Assembly: GCA_023391285.1 (NCBI GenBank)
Contig: JAEWBF010000108.1
Location: 1-16,377 of the forward strand
Length of the DNA: 16,377 nucleotides
From: Verrucomicrobiota bacterium
GTDB taxonomy: Bacteria > Verrucomicrobiota > Verrucomicrobiia > Opitutales > Opitutaceae
Direction of reading: 5' to 3'
This document shows, piece after piece, positions 1-6,877 of this stretch (within the stretch, counting starts at the first letter, position 1; each line of letters begins with the position of its first letter). Both the position numbers and the translations under genes were made by a program. Under the pieces are notes generated by a model. The model did no database searches, was not told the DNA's origin, and worked only from the letters and a program-made list of their open reading frames with translations.

Positions 1-16
1 GACCCCGCCCTACACG

Positions 17-1960
17 CTACTTCTTCTTTTTGCCGGGCTTCTTCGACTCGATGTTCAGATACGTCTTGTTGAGCATCTGACTTTCGTAGAGTTCGAGGAG
101 GCGGACGCCTTCGCGAGGCTTGACCATGTCCTTGCGCGTGGCGGCGTCGATTTGCGCCTTCATGCGGCGGCAGAGGTCTTCCTGCTGGTATTGCACACCC
201 TCGATGACATCGGCGATGCGCGAACCGCTGAGCGCTTCCTCGATGTAGAAACCGTTGGGTTCGTCGTCTTCGAGGAAGACGTGAACTTCGTTCACGCGGC
301 CGAAGAGATTGTGAAGGTCGCCCATGATGTCCTGGTAGGCGCCGGTGAGGAAGATGCCGAGGTAGTAGGGCTTCGAGTTCAGCGGGTGGAGCGTGATGTA
401 GTCCTTCACGTCCTGGAGATCGATGAACGAGGAGATCTTGCCGTCGGAATCGCAGGTGATGTCGACGAGGATGGCGTTGACGCTGGGCTTTTCGTCGAGC
501 CGGTGGAGCGGGGCGATGGGGAAAAGTTGTTTCAGCGCCCAGTGGTCGAGCAGCGATTGGAAGACGGAGAAATTGCAGACGTATTGGTCGGCGAGGAGCG
601 TGTTGAGGTCGTGCAGTTCCTCGGGCTGGTAGCCGGTGTCGCGGCCTTCCTTCGCGATCTGTTCGCAGATTTGCCAGAACAGCGATTCGGCGGCGGCGCG
701 GTTTTCGAGGTCGAGGTAGCCGAGATTGAAGAGGGAAAACGCTTCTTCCTTTTTCTGGATGGCGTCGTGGAAACGTTCGAGGCGGCCGAGCTTGGATTTG
801 TTTTTCAGCATCAGCTCGAGGTCGGTGACGACCTTGTGCTTTTCCTTCGGCTGGTGCTGCTGGCCGAGGGATTCGCGCTTGTTGATGCGTTCGAAGACTT
901 CGACGACGAGGAGCGAATGGGGGGCAACGATCGCGCGGCCGGATTCGCTGACGATATCCGGAACCTCGATACCGGAGGCGGTGCAGATCTCGCGGACGTT
1001 GAAGACGACGTCGCGCGCGTATTCGTCGAGCGAGTAGTTCATCGACGATTCGAAGTTGGTGCGCGAGCCGTCGTAATCGATGCCGAGGCCGCCGCCGACA
1101 TCGAGGTAGCCCATGGGGAAGCCCATGCGGGAGAGCTGGCAGTAGAAACGCGTCGCTTCGATGACGGCGTTCTTGATCGTGATGATGTTCGGGACCTGCG
1201 AACCGATGTGGAAGTGGACGAGGCGGAGCGCGGAGGAGAGTTTCGCGGCGCGGAGTTTTTCGCAGGCGAAAAGGATTTCGGCGGTGTTGAGGCCGAACTT
1301 GGCGTTGTCGCCGGTGGACATGGCCCACTTGCCTTCGCCGCGGGTTTGAAGTTTCGCGCGGAAACCGATGAGCGGTTTCACGCCGGTTTCGGCGGAGAGG
1401 CGGATGATGTCGTCGAGTTCGGCGAGTTGTTCGACGACGAGGATGATTTTTTTGCCCAGCTTGCGGCCGAGGAGGGCGAGGCGGATGTAGTCGTGGTCCT
1501 TGTAGCCGTTGCAGATGATGAGCCGCTGTGCGCCCTCGTGCATGGCAAGGGCGATCATGAGCTCGGGCTTGGAGCCGGCCTCGAGGCCGTAGTTGTAGTC
1601 TTTGCCGGCGGCGACGATCTCGTCGACGACCTCGCGGAGCTGGTTGACCTTGATGGGGAAGACGCCGCGGTATTCGCCCTTGTAGCCCTCTTCCTTCATC
1701 GCCTTGGCGAAGCTCTCGTTGAGCTGGATGACGCGGTGGCGGAGGAGGTCCTGGAAGCGGATGACCATCGGGGCGCGGAGGCCCATTTCGACGGCCTCGT
1801 TGATGACATCGAGGACGCGGATGCCCCGTTCGTCGGCGCGGGGCTTGATGTTGACGAAGCCTTTTTCGTCGACCGCGAGGTGGCCGGAGCCCCAGCGCTT
1901 GAACCCGTAAAATTCTTCAGACTTGGCGGCGGACCAGGCGGATGAGGATTTGTTTTTCAA
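17..1960 (-). CDS. speA: Biosynthetic arginine decarboxylase (PLP-dependent)
   Basis: This enzyme decarboxylates arginine to agmatine, the first step of the agmatine route to putrescine and spermidine; it is a cytosolic fold-type III PLP enzyme. The 647-residue length is normal for SpeA. The PLP lysine is K104 in FPIKVN. GLEAGSKPEL lies at 125-134, HFHIGSQ at 249-255, the phosphate-binding glycine run LDVGGGLGIDYDGS at 286-299, and SESGRA at 338-343. The catalytic cysteine is C503 in VDITCDSDGK, and the conserved GAYQDIMGDLHNLFG follows at 540-554. The only possible start before an upstream in-frame stop is TTG at 1960, and no Shine-Dalgarno sequence precedes it. The C-terminus is lysine-rich (KKPGKKKK). 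The gene is divergent from yajC. Identity is close to certain; the exact start is less so. Confidence 0.96.
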   Translation of the reverse strand: MKNKSSSAWSAAKSEEFYGFKRWGSGHLAVDEKGFVNIKPRADERGIRVLDVINEAVEMGLRAPMVIRFQDLLRHRVIQLNESFAKAMKEEGYKGEYRGVFPIKVNQLREVVDEIVAAGKDYNYGLEAGSKPELMIALAMHEGAQRLIICNGYKDHDYIRLALLGRKLGKKIILVVEQLAELDDIIRLSAETGVKPLIGFRAKLQTRGEGKWAMSTGDNAKFGLNTAEILFACEKLRAAKLSSALRLVHFHIGSQVPNIITIKNAVIEATRFYCQLSRMGFPMGYLDVGGGLGIDYDGSRTNFESSMNYSLDEYARDVVFNVREICTASGIEVPDIVSESGRAIVAPHSLLVVEVFERINKRESLGQQHQPKEKHKVVTDLELMLKNKSKLGRLERFHDAIQKKEEAFSLFNLGYLDLENRAAAESLFWQICEQIAKEGRDTGYQPEELHDLNTLLADQYVCNFSVFQSLLDHWALKQLFPIAPLHRLDEKPSVNAILVDITCDSDGKISSFIDLQDVKDYITLHPLNSKPYYLGIFLTGAYQDIMGDLHNLFGRVNEVHVFLEDDEPNGFYIEEALSGSRIADVIEGVQYQQEDLCRRMKAQIDAATRKDMVKPREGVRLLELYESQMLNKTYLNIESKKPGKKKK

Positions 1961-2049
1961 CGAGGGAAAGCGGGGGACTTATGGCTTGCTTTTGCGAACA
2001 CGGAATTCGTTAGATGCGTGTTTTCTTTTTTCAAATCACTCAACACGCA
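1961..2049. promoter_or_regulatory. Divergent speA / yajC promoter region
   Basis: This 89-nt gap lies between two genes that are transcribed away from each other, so promoters for both must be in or near it. It is richer in A and T than the flanking genes, with a T-run at 2020-2034. I could not find a pair of -35 and -10 boxes that I would defend. No riboswitch or operator was recognised. Confidence 0.4.
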
Positions 2050-2400
2050 ATGACGAAAATGCTCTCGCTCACCGACGCCTCGATCTTCCTCGCCCAGCAG
2101 CAGCCCGCGCCGGGGCCGGGAGGCGGGCTCATGAGCCTGCTGCCGATGATCCTGATCTTCGCGGCGATGTATTTTCTGATGATCGCGCCGCAACGGAAGA
2201 AGCAAAAGGCGCACGAGGCGATGTTGAAAGCGCTGACGACGGGGGACGAAATCGTGACGAGTGGCGGTATCTACGGGACCATTACGAATGTGAAGGAAGA
2301 CCGCTTCGTCGTGCGGGTCGCGGACAACACCAAGATCGAGATTGGCAAGGGCTTCGTGAGCGCGGTGGTGAACAAGACCGGCGCCGAAACCAAGAAATAA
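2050..2400 (+). CDS. yajC: Sec translocase accessory subunit YajC
   Basis: YajC is a small inner-membrane partner of SecDF in the Sec holotranslocon. This one has 116 residues. It has a short N-terminus, then a proline- and glycine-rich linker (QQQPAPGPGGG), one transmembrane helix (about 29-49, SLLPMILIFAAMYFLMI) and the family hallmark APQRKKQK directly after it. A small cytosolic beta domain with GDEIVTSGGIYGTI follows. I chose the ATG at 2050 because the helix then sits at the usual distance from the N-terminus. An in-frame ATG at 2014 would add twelve residues (MRVFFFQITQHA) that do not look like the family. The gene is 84 nt upstream of secDF in the same direction, the classical yajC-secD-secF order. 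Confidence 0.95.
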   Translation: MTKMLSLTDASIFLAQQQPAPGPGGGLMSLLPMILIFAAMYFLMIAPQRKKQKAHEAMLKALTTGDEIVTSGGIYGTITNVKEDRFVVRVADNTKIEIGKGFVSAVVNKTGAETKK

Positions 2401-2422
2401 CCCTTCCGCGCACCGCCCCGAT

Positions 2423-2459
2423 GCGCGGACTCCGCCTGGCGGAGCGCGCGTCTCGCTCC
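2423..2459 (+). repeat. GC-rich hairpin(s) between yajC and secDF
   Basis: CTCCGC (2430-2435) and GCGGAG (2439-2444) form a perfect 6-bp stem with a CTG loop. It can be extended on the outside by GCGCG (2423-2427) and CGCGC (2445-2449) across a GA bulge. An alternative stem pairs GGAGCG (2441-2446) with CGCTCC (2454-2459), and the two stems share bases, so they exclude each other. No T-run follows, so this does not look like a standard terminator. It may be a REP-like or transcript-processing element; function is unknown. Confidence 0.45.
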
Positions 2460-2484
2460 CCCAGACTTTAAACCCAATCCAACC

Positions 2485-5040
2485 ATGTTCAGACGCAACT
2501 TCTGGAAGATAGCCATCTGCCTTGCCATCGTGCTATGGGCAGGCGGCACGCTTCTGCCGGTGAAGGATCAGCCTTTCACGGACTACGTGAAGGAAAACGC
2601 GACGGCTAAAACGTCGGAGTTCAACGCGCTGCTCGCCGAAGCGGTCGCCCTGAAGAATAACGGCCAGGCGTTGAGCGAATTCGTGGCGCTCAAGCAGATC
2701 GCCCGTGAGCGCCGGATCGATCTTTCGCAGTATTTCCCGGACGTGCGGCTCGAGAGTTCGCTCCGCAACATCGAAAAGCGGAACGACATCCTTCTGAACG
2801 AGCTGCTGCGTCGCTCGAAGAGCAATCTTCAGCTTGGCCTCGACTTGAGGGGCGGCGTGGCGTTCACGCTCGAAGTCGACGAAAGGGCGGTCGCGGACCA
2901 GCCGGCTCACGAACGCCAGGAAAAGCTCCAGAAGGCGATCGATATCATCAGCACGCGCATCAACGCGTTCGGAGTGGCCGAGCCGATCGTGCGCCCGGTG
3001 GGCGAGAATCGGATCGAGGTGCAGCTGCCGGGAGTCAGCACGAGGGATAATCCGGAAGTGGTCGACGCGGTGAAGAAACCCGCGCGCCTCGACTTCCGCA
3101 TCGTGCATCCGACGCAGTCGCCGCTCAACACGCCCGCGGGCGAAGTGCCGGCCGGTTACGAAGCGATGACCCTCGAGCAGGAAGGTCGCAACGGCGAGGT
3201 GCACACGGAAGAACTCTTTGTGAAGCGCCGGCCGGAAATGACGGGCGAGGCGATCGACACCTCGTTTGCGCGACCGGACATCTATGGGAAGCCGGAAATC
3301 ATCTTGATGTTCACGACCGCGGGCCGCGCGCGGTTCGCTCAAGTCACGCGCGACATTGTGCAGGAAGCGCAGCGCGCCGGGACGATGGGGCGTCTGGCGA
3401 TCGTGCTCGACGGCGTGCTCTACTCGGCTCCAACCGTTCAGCAGGAAATCGACAGCGATTCCGCGCAGATCACGGGCAGCTTCACGGATCGCGAGGCGCT
3501 GAATCTCGCCAACGTGCTCAACAACCCGCTGGACCTTCCGCTGGTCGTGAAGGAGCAGTATGAAGTGGGGCCGTCGCTCGCGACCGATGCGGTCATCAGC
3601 GGGCGAAATGCCTTCATCATCAGCACGGTGCTGACGATCGGTTTCATCGTGGCATTTTACACGATCGGCGGGATTGTCGCCGCGATCGGCATGGGCATCA
3701 ACGTGCTGCTCACGCTCGGCATTATGGCGAGTTTCGGGGCGACACTCTCGATGCCGGGCATCGCGGGTATCGTGCTGACGCTGGCCATGTCGGTCGACGC
3801 CAACATCCTCATCTTCGAGCGCATGCGCGAGGAGCTCAGGGTCGGCAAGTCGCTGAGTGCGGCACTCGAAGCGGGTTTCGAGAAAGCGTGGTCCGCGATC
3901 TTCGACTCGAACGTCACGACGTTCTTCGTGGCGATGATCATGTATTTCCTCGGCACGGGCCCGGTGAAGGGCTTCGGCCTGACGCTCGGCATCGGTATCT
4001 TTTCGACGATGTTCGCGGCGGTGGTGGTGAGCAAACTGGTGCTCGAGGCGCTGATCCACCCTGGCGTGATCAAGTCGTTGAAGATGTTCTCGGTGCTGCA
4101 GGACACGAAGTATGATTTTCTCAAATACGCGAAGCCGGCCTTCATCGTTTCCTGGGTGATCGTGCTGCTCGGCGTGGTGGTCGTTGGATTCAAAGGCAAG
4201 TCGGTCTACGGTGTGGACTTTTTGGGCGGCGACATGGTGTCGCTCAACTACACGCAGCGGCTCGAGGTCGGCGCCTTGCGCCAGGCGACGGAACGCGCGG
4301 GCATCGCGGAAGCGACGTTCGCCTACCAGACGGCGCTGGGCACGAATACCGAAACGCTGAAGGCGACGGTGCCGTTCGAACAAGGAGCGCACTTGGTGGA
4401 GGAGCTTCAGAAGGCGTTTCCGCAGGCGGGCTTTGAGCTCGCCGGCCAAACGCGCATCGGTCCCTCCATCGGCGAAGAGATTCAGTGGAATGCGCTCTGG
4501 TCGATTTTCTGGTCGATCCTGCTGATCATGGGCTATGTCGCATTCCGTTTCGAATTCGGTTACGGCATGGGCGCGATGGTTTCGACCATCCACGACCTTC
4601 TGATCACGATCGGATTGTTCGTGATGTTCGACCGGCAGTTCAACGCGTCGATGGTGGCGGCGATTCTGCTGATCGCGGGTTACTCGATCAACGACACGAT
4701 CGTTGTATTCGACCGCATCCGCGAAGAGTTGAAGCTCAATCCGACGGCGTCGCTGCGGGATATCATCAATCGCTCGCTGAACCTGACACTCTCGCGCACG
4801 GTGATCACCGGTGGCACGACGCTGTTGACGGCGATCACGCTGATCGTGGTGACCACGGGTGACGTGAACGACATCGCGTTCACGCTGCTCATCGGTGTGA
4901 TCACGGGCACGTTCTCGTCGCTCTTCATCGCCGCGCCGGTGTTCTACTGGTGGCACAAGGGCGACCGGAAGCATGTCGAGGCGCACCACGACATCGCTCC
5001 GAAATACGAGTGGACGGGCTCGAGCAAGGCCTCGCACTGA
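2485..5040 (+). CDS. secDF: Fused protein-export membrane protein SecDF
   Basis: SecD and SecF are joined in one 851-residue chain that uses the proton-motive force to pull exported proteins through SecYEG on the outer face of the membrane. The SecD half has a first TM helix at about 7-24, LGLDLRGGVAFTLEVD at 117-132 opening the P1 region, the periplasmic domain to about 372, and a TM block from 375 containing the signature SVDANILIFERMREE (436-450, with the conserved D438). The SecF half starts near 550 with a TM helix, then GVDFLGG (576-582) and a second signature, GYSINDTIVVFDRIREE (732-748). The count fits about twelve TM helices. The ATG at 2485 has no Shine-Dalgarno sequence. SecDF fusion is known in many phyla. 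The gene follows yajC and precedes recJ. Confidence 0.97.
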   Translation: MFRRNFWKIAICLAIVLWAGGTLLPVKDQPFTDYVKENATAKTSEFNALLAEAVALKNNGQALSEFVALKQIARERRIDLSQYFPDVRLESSLRNIEKRNDILLNELLRRSKSNLQLGLDLRGGVAFTLEVDERAVADQPAHERQEKLQKAIDIISTRINAFGVAEPIVRPVGENRIEVQLPGVSTRDNPEVVDAVKKPARLDFRIVHPTQSPLNTPAGEVPAGYEAMTLEQEGRNGEVHTEELFVKRRPEMTGEAIDTSFARPDIYGKPEIILMFTTAGRARFAQVTRDIVQEAQRAGTMGRLAIVLDGVLYSAPTVQQEIDSDSAQITGSFTDREALNLANVLNNPLDLPLVVKEQYEVGPSLATDAVISGRNAFIISTVLTIGFIVAFYTIGGIVAAIGMGINVLLTLGIMASFGATLSMPGIAGIVLTLAMSVDANILIFERMREELRVGKSLSAALEAGFEKAWSAIFDSNVTTFFVAMIMYFLGTGPVKGFGLTLGIGIFSTMFAAVVVSKLVLEALIHPGVIKSLKMFSVLQDTKYDFLKYAKPAFIVSWVIVLLGVVVVGFKGKSVYGVDFLGGDMVSLNYTQRLEVGALRQATERAGIAEATFAYQTALGTNTETLKATVPFEQGAHLVEELQKAFPQAGFELAGQTRIGPSIGEEIQWNALWSIFWSILLIMGYVAFRFEFGYGMGAMVSTIHDLLITIGLFVMFDRQFNASMVAAILLIAGYSINDTIVVFDRIREELKLNPTASLRDIINRSLNLTLSRTVITGGTTLLTAITLIVVTTGDVNDIAFTLLIGVITGTFSSLFIAAPVFYWWHKGDRKHVEAHHDIAPKYEWTGSSKASH

Positions 5041-5049
5041 GCCGATAGG

Positions 5050-5069
5050 GCGCGTTGTCCTCAACGCGC
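5050..5069 (+). repeat. REP-like palindrome, copy 1
   Basis: GCGCGTTG (5050-5057) and CAACGCGC (5062-5069) form a perfect 8-bp stem with a TCCT loop. It starts 10 nt after the secDF stop. It resembles copies at 5087-5104 and 13117-13136 and has no T-run after it, so a REP-like element or 3'-end stabilising hairpin is more likely than a terminator. Confidence 0.65.
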
Positions 5070-5086
5070 CTGTCCGGGGCCGAGAG

Positions 5087-5104
5087 CGCGTTGGGGACAA
5101 CGCG
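5087..5104 (+). repeat. REP-like palindrome, copy 2 (inverted relative to copy 1)
   Basis: CGCGTTG (5087-5093) and CAACGCG (5098-5104) form a perfect 7-bp stem with a GGGA loop. Read on the minus strand it matches copy 1 closely: 18 of 20 positions agree if one base is added on each side. Copies 1 and 2 thus form an inverted pair separated by 17 nt, the layout of a bacterial interspersed mosaic element. The recJ ATG follows 16 nt later. Confidence 0.6.
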
Positions 5105-5120
5105 TTCCACCTTGCTAGCG

Positions 5121-6842
5121 ATGCGCTGGACCTACACGTCGTTGCCTGCGGAGCAGATCGAGGCGCTCAGCAAGAGCGCCGGGGTGAGTCGCGTGCTGGC
5201 CGAACTGTTGTTGCGCGCGGGCTTCGCGGAAGCGGGGGCGTGCGCTCGATTTCTCGAGCCGGCGCTCGCGGCGCTGAACGATCCGTTTTTGTTGCGCAAC
5301 GTCGACATCGCGGCGACACGGTTGCGTCAGGCGATCGCGCAGCAGGAAAGCATCGTCGTGCTGGGAGACTACGACGTCGATGGCGTGAGCAGCACCGCGT
5401 TGCTCGTAAGCGTGCTGCGGCGTTTTGGGCTGAAGCCGCGGTTCATCGTGCCGCGACGGGCAGAGGATGGTTACGGACTGACGCGGAGCGCAATCGACCG
5501 CGCGTTGGAGGACGGGAAACCGCATTTGTTCGTGGTGCTGGACTGCGGCACGAACTCGCACGACGAGGTGGCGTATCTGCGACAGCAGGGGATCGACGTC
5601 ATCGTGCTCGATCACCACCGCTGCAAGGATCGCGCACTCGAGGGGATGCTGATCAATCCGCATGTGCATGCAGACGGCAGCGGATGCGACGAGGCGTGGC
5701 GGCACATGTGCACGGTTGGGCTCGTTTTCAAACTCGCGCACGGATTGTTGAAGCAGTTGCGGGCGGAGAATCATCCGGTGGCCTTTCGGATCAAGCTGCG
5801 CGACCATCTCGATCTGGTGGCGCTCGGCACCGTGGCGGATCTTGTGCCGTTGCTCGGGGAGAATCGGATTCTGGCGCGACACGGGTTGAGCATTTTGCAG
5901 GAGACGCGGCGGCCTGGTTTACGCGCGTTGATGGACGTGGCGGGCGTCAAACCGGAGCACGGGATCGCGCCGGTGGATATTTCGTTTCGGCTGGGGCCAC
6001 GCATCAACGCATCGGGGCGGCTGGCGGATGCGGCGTTGTCGGTGGAGTTGTTGTTGAGCGAAGACGAGACGTTCTGCGTGGAGACGGCGCGTCAGCTGGA
6101 TGCGTTCAATCGGGAGCGGCAGGAGATCGAGCGCAAGATTACCGAAGAGGCCGAGCAGATGATCGAGACGCAGTTCGCGGACTGGCCGGGGATCGTGCTG
6201 TTCAGCGAGTCCTGGCATCCGGGAGTGGTTGGAATCGTGGCCGGACGGGTCACGCGGAAGTATCACCGGCCGTGCGTCGTGCTCGGCAGCGAAGGCGAGA
6301 TTGCAAAAGGGTCGGGTCGGAGCATCGACGGCATCAATCTCGTAGACGTGCTGGGGTCCTGCAGCGAGCAACTGACGAGTTGGGGAGGTCATCCGATGGC
6401 GGTGGGAATTGCGCTGCGGAAGGAGAACCTCGAGGCCTTTCGCATTCGTTATGCGGACGCAGTGCGAGCCGCGAGCGGCGATGGGTTGGGCGAACCGCGA
6501 TTGGAACTCGCGGCGTGGTTGTTGCCGGAGCAGATCACGATGCGGCTGATGGAGGAGTTGGACACGCTGCATCCGTTCGGACAAGGAAACCCGGAGCCGA
6601 CCTTTGGGGTGCGGCGCGTGGTGTTGAGCACGCCGCCCGAGGTTTTCAAGGCGCAGCATTTCCGGTTTCAGATCGACGATGGACGCGGACGGCGTCTGCA
6701 CGGCGTCGCATGGAAAATGTCGCATCGCCTTCCGCCCACCGGAGTGCCGCTCGATCTCGCGGTGGAGTTGAAATGGAATCACTTCAACGGCCGAAAGTTT
6801 CTGCAGCTGTGCCTGATTGATTGGCGGTTCGCGAACGTGTGA
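5121..6842 (+). CDS. recJ: Single-stranded-DNA-specific 5'-3' exonuclease RecJ
   Basis: RecJ digests single-stranded DNA from the 5' end in recombination and mismatch repair. The 573-residue protein carries the DHH phosphoesterase motifs in order: DYDVDG (83-88), DCG (141-143) and DHH (164-166), then VALGTVAD (233-240) and GPRINASGR (292-300). The DHHA1 half has SGRSIDGINL (398-407) and GGHPMAVG (422-429), and the C-terminal OB-fold region contains PFGQGNPEP (485-493). All expected metal-binding residues are present. I chose the ATG at 5121 because the family match begins right after it. An in-frame ATG at 5055 would read through the upstream palindromes. The gene is 80 nt downstream of secDF and may be co-transcribed with it, but it has no known link to export. 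Confidence 0.95.
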   Translation: MRWTYTSLPAEQIEALSKSAGVSRVLAELLLRAGFAEAGACARFLEPALAALNDPFLLRNVDIAATRLRQAIAQQESIVVLGDYDVDGVSSTALLVSVLRRFGLKPRFIVPRRAEDGYGLTRSAIDRALEDGKPHLFVVLDCGTNSHDEVAYLRQQGIDVIVLDHHRCKDRALEGMLINPHVHADGSGCDEAWRHMCTVGLVFKLAHGLLKQLRAENHPVAFRIKLRDHLDLVALGTVADLVPLLGENRILARHGLSILQETRRPGLRALMDVAGVKPEHGIAPVDISFRLGPRINASGRLADAALSVELLLSEDETFCVETARQLDAFNRERQEIERKITEEAEQMIETQFADWPGIVLFSESWHPGVVGIVAGRVTRKYHRPCVVLGSEGEIAKGSGRSIDGINLVDVLGSCSEQLTSWGGHPMAVGIALRKENLEAFRIRYADAVRAASGDGLGEPRLELAAWLLPEQITMRLMEELDTLHPFGQGNPEPTFGVRRVVLSTPPEVFKAQHFRFQIDDGRGRRLHGVAWKMSHRLPPTGVPLDLAVELKWNHFNGRKFLQLCLIDWRFANV

Positions 6843-6849
6843 GCCGGCG

Positions 6850-6863
6850 GCGGCTTACGCCGC
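6850..6863. terminator. Short hairpin between convergent recJ and the kinase gene
   Basis: GCGGC (6850-6854) and GCCGC (6859-6863) form a 5-bp stem with a TTAC loop inside the 35-nt gap between two converging stop codons. A second possible stem, CTTCGC (6872-6877) with GCGAAG (6886-6891), overlaps the kinase 3' end. Neither has a clear T-run, so a bidirectional terminator role is inferred mainly from position. Confidence 0.3.
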
Positions 6864-6877
6864 GATTCGCACTTCGC

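Noticed and set aside
152..1945. A 597-codon plus-strand open frame opposite speA
   Set aside because: Antisense shadow, full of E, D, V and A, with no recognisable motif.
2533..5100. An 855-codon minus-strand open frame opposite secDF
   Set aside because: It is rich in R, H and D with no domain and exactly antisense to a certain gene; an artefact of codon bias.
4973..6820. A 615-codon plus-strand frame overlapping recJ in another frame
   Set aside because: Arginine- and glycine-rich shadow; recJ has all its catalytic motifs in the other frame.
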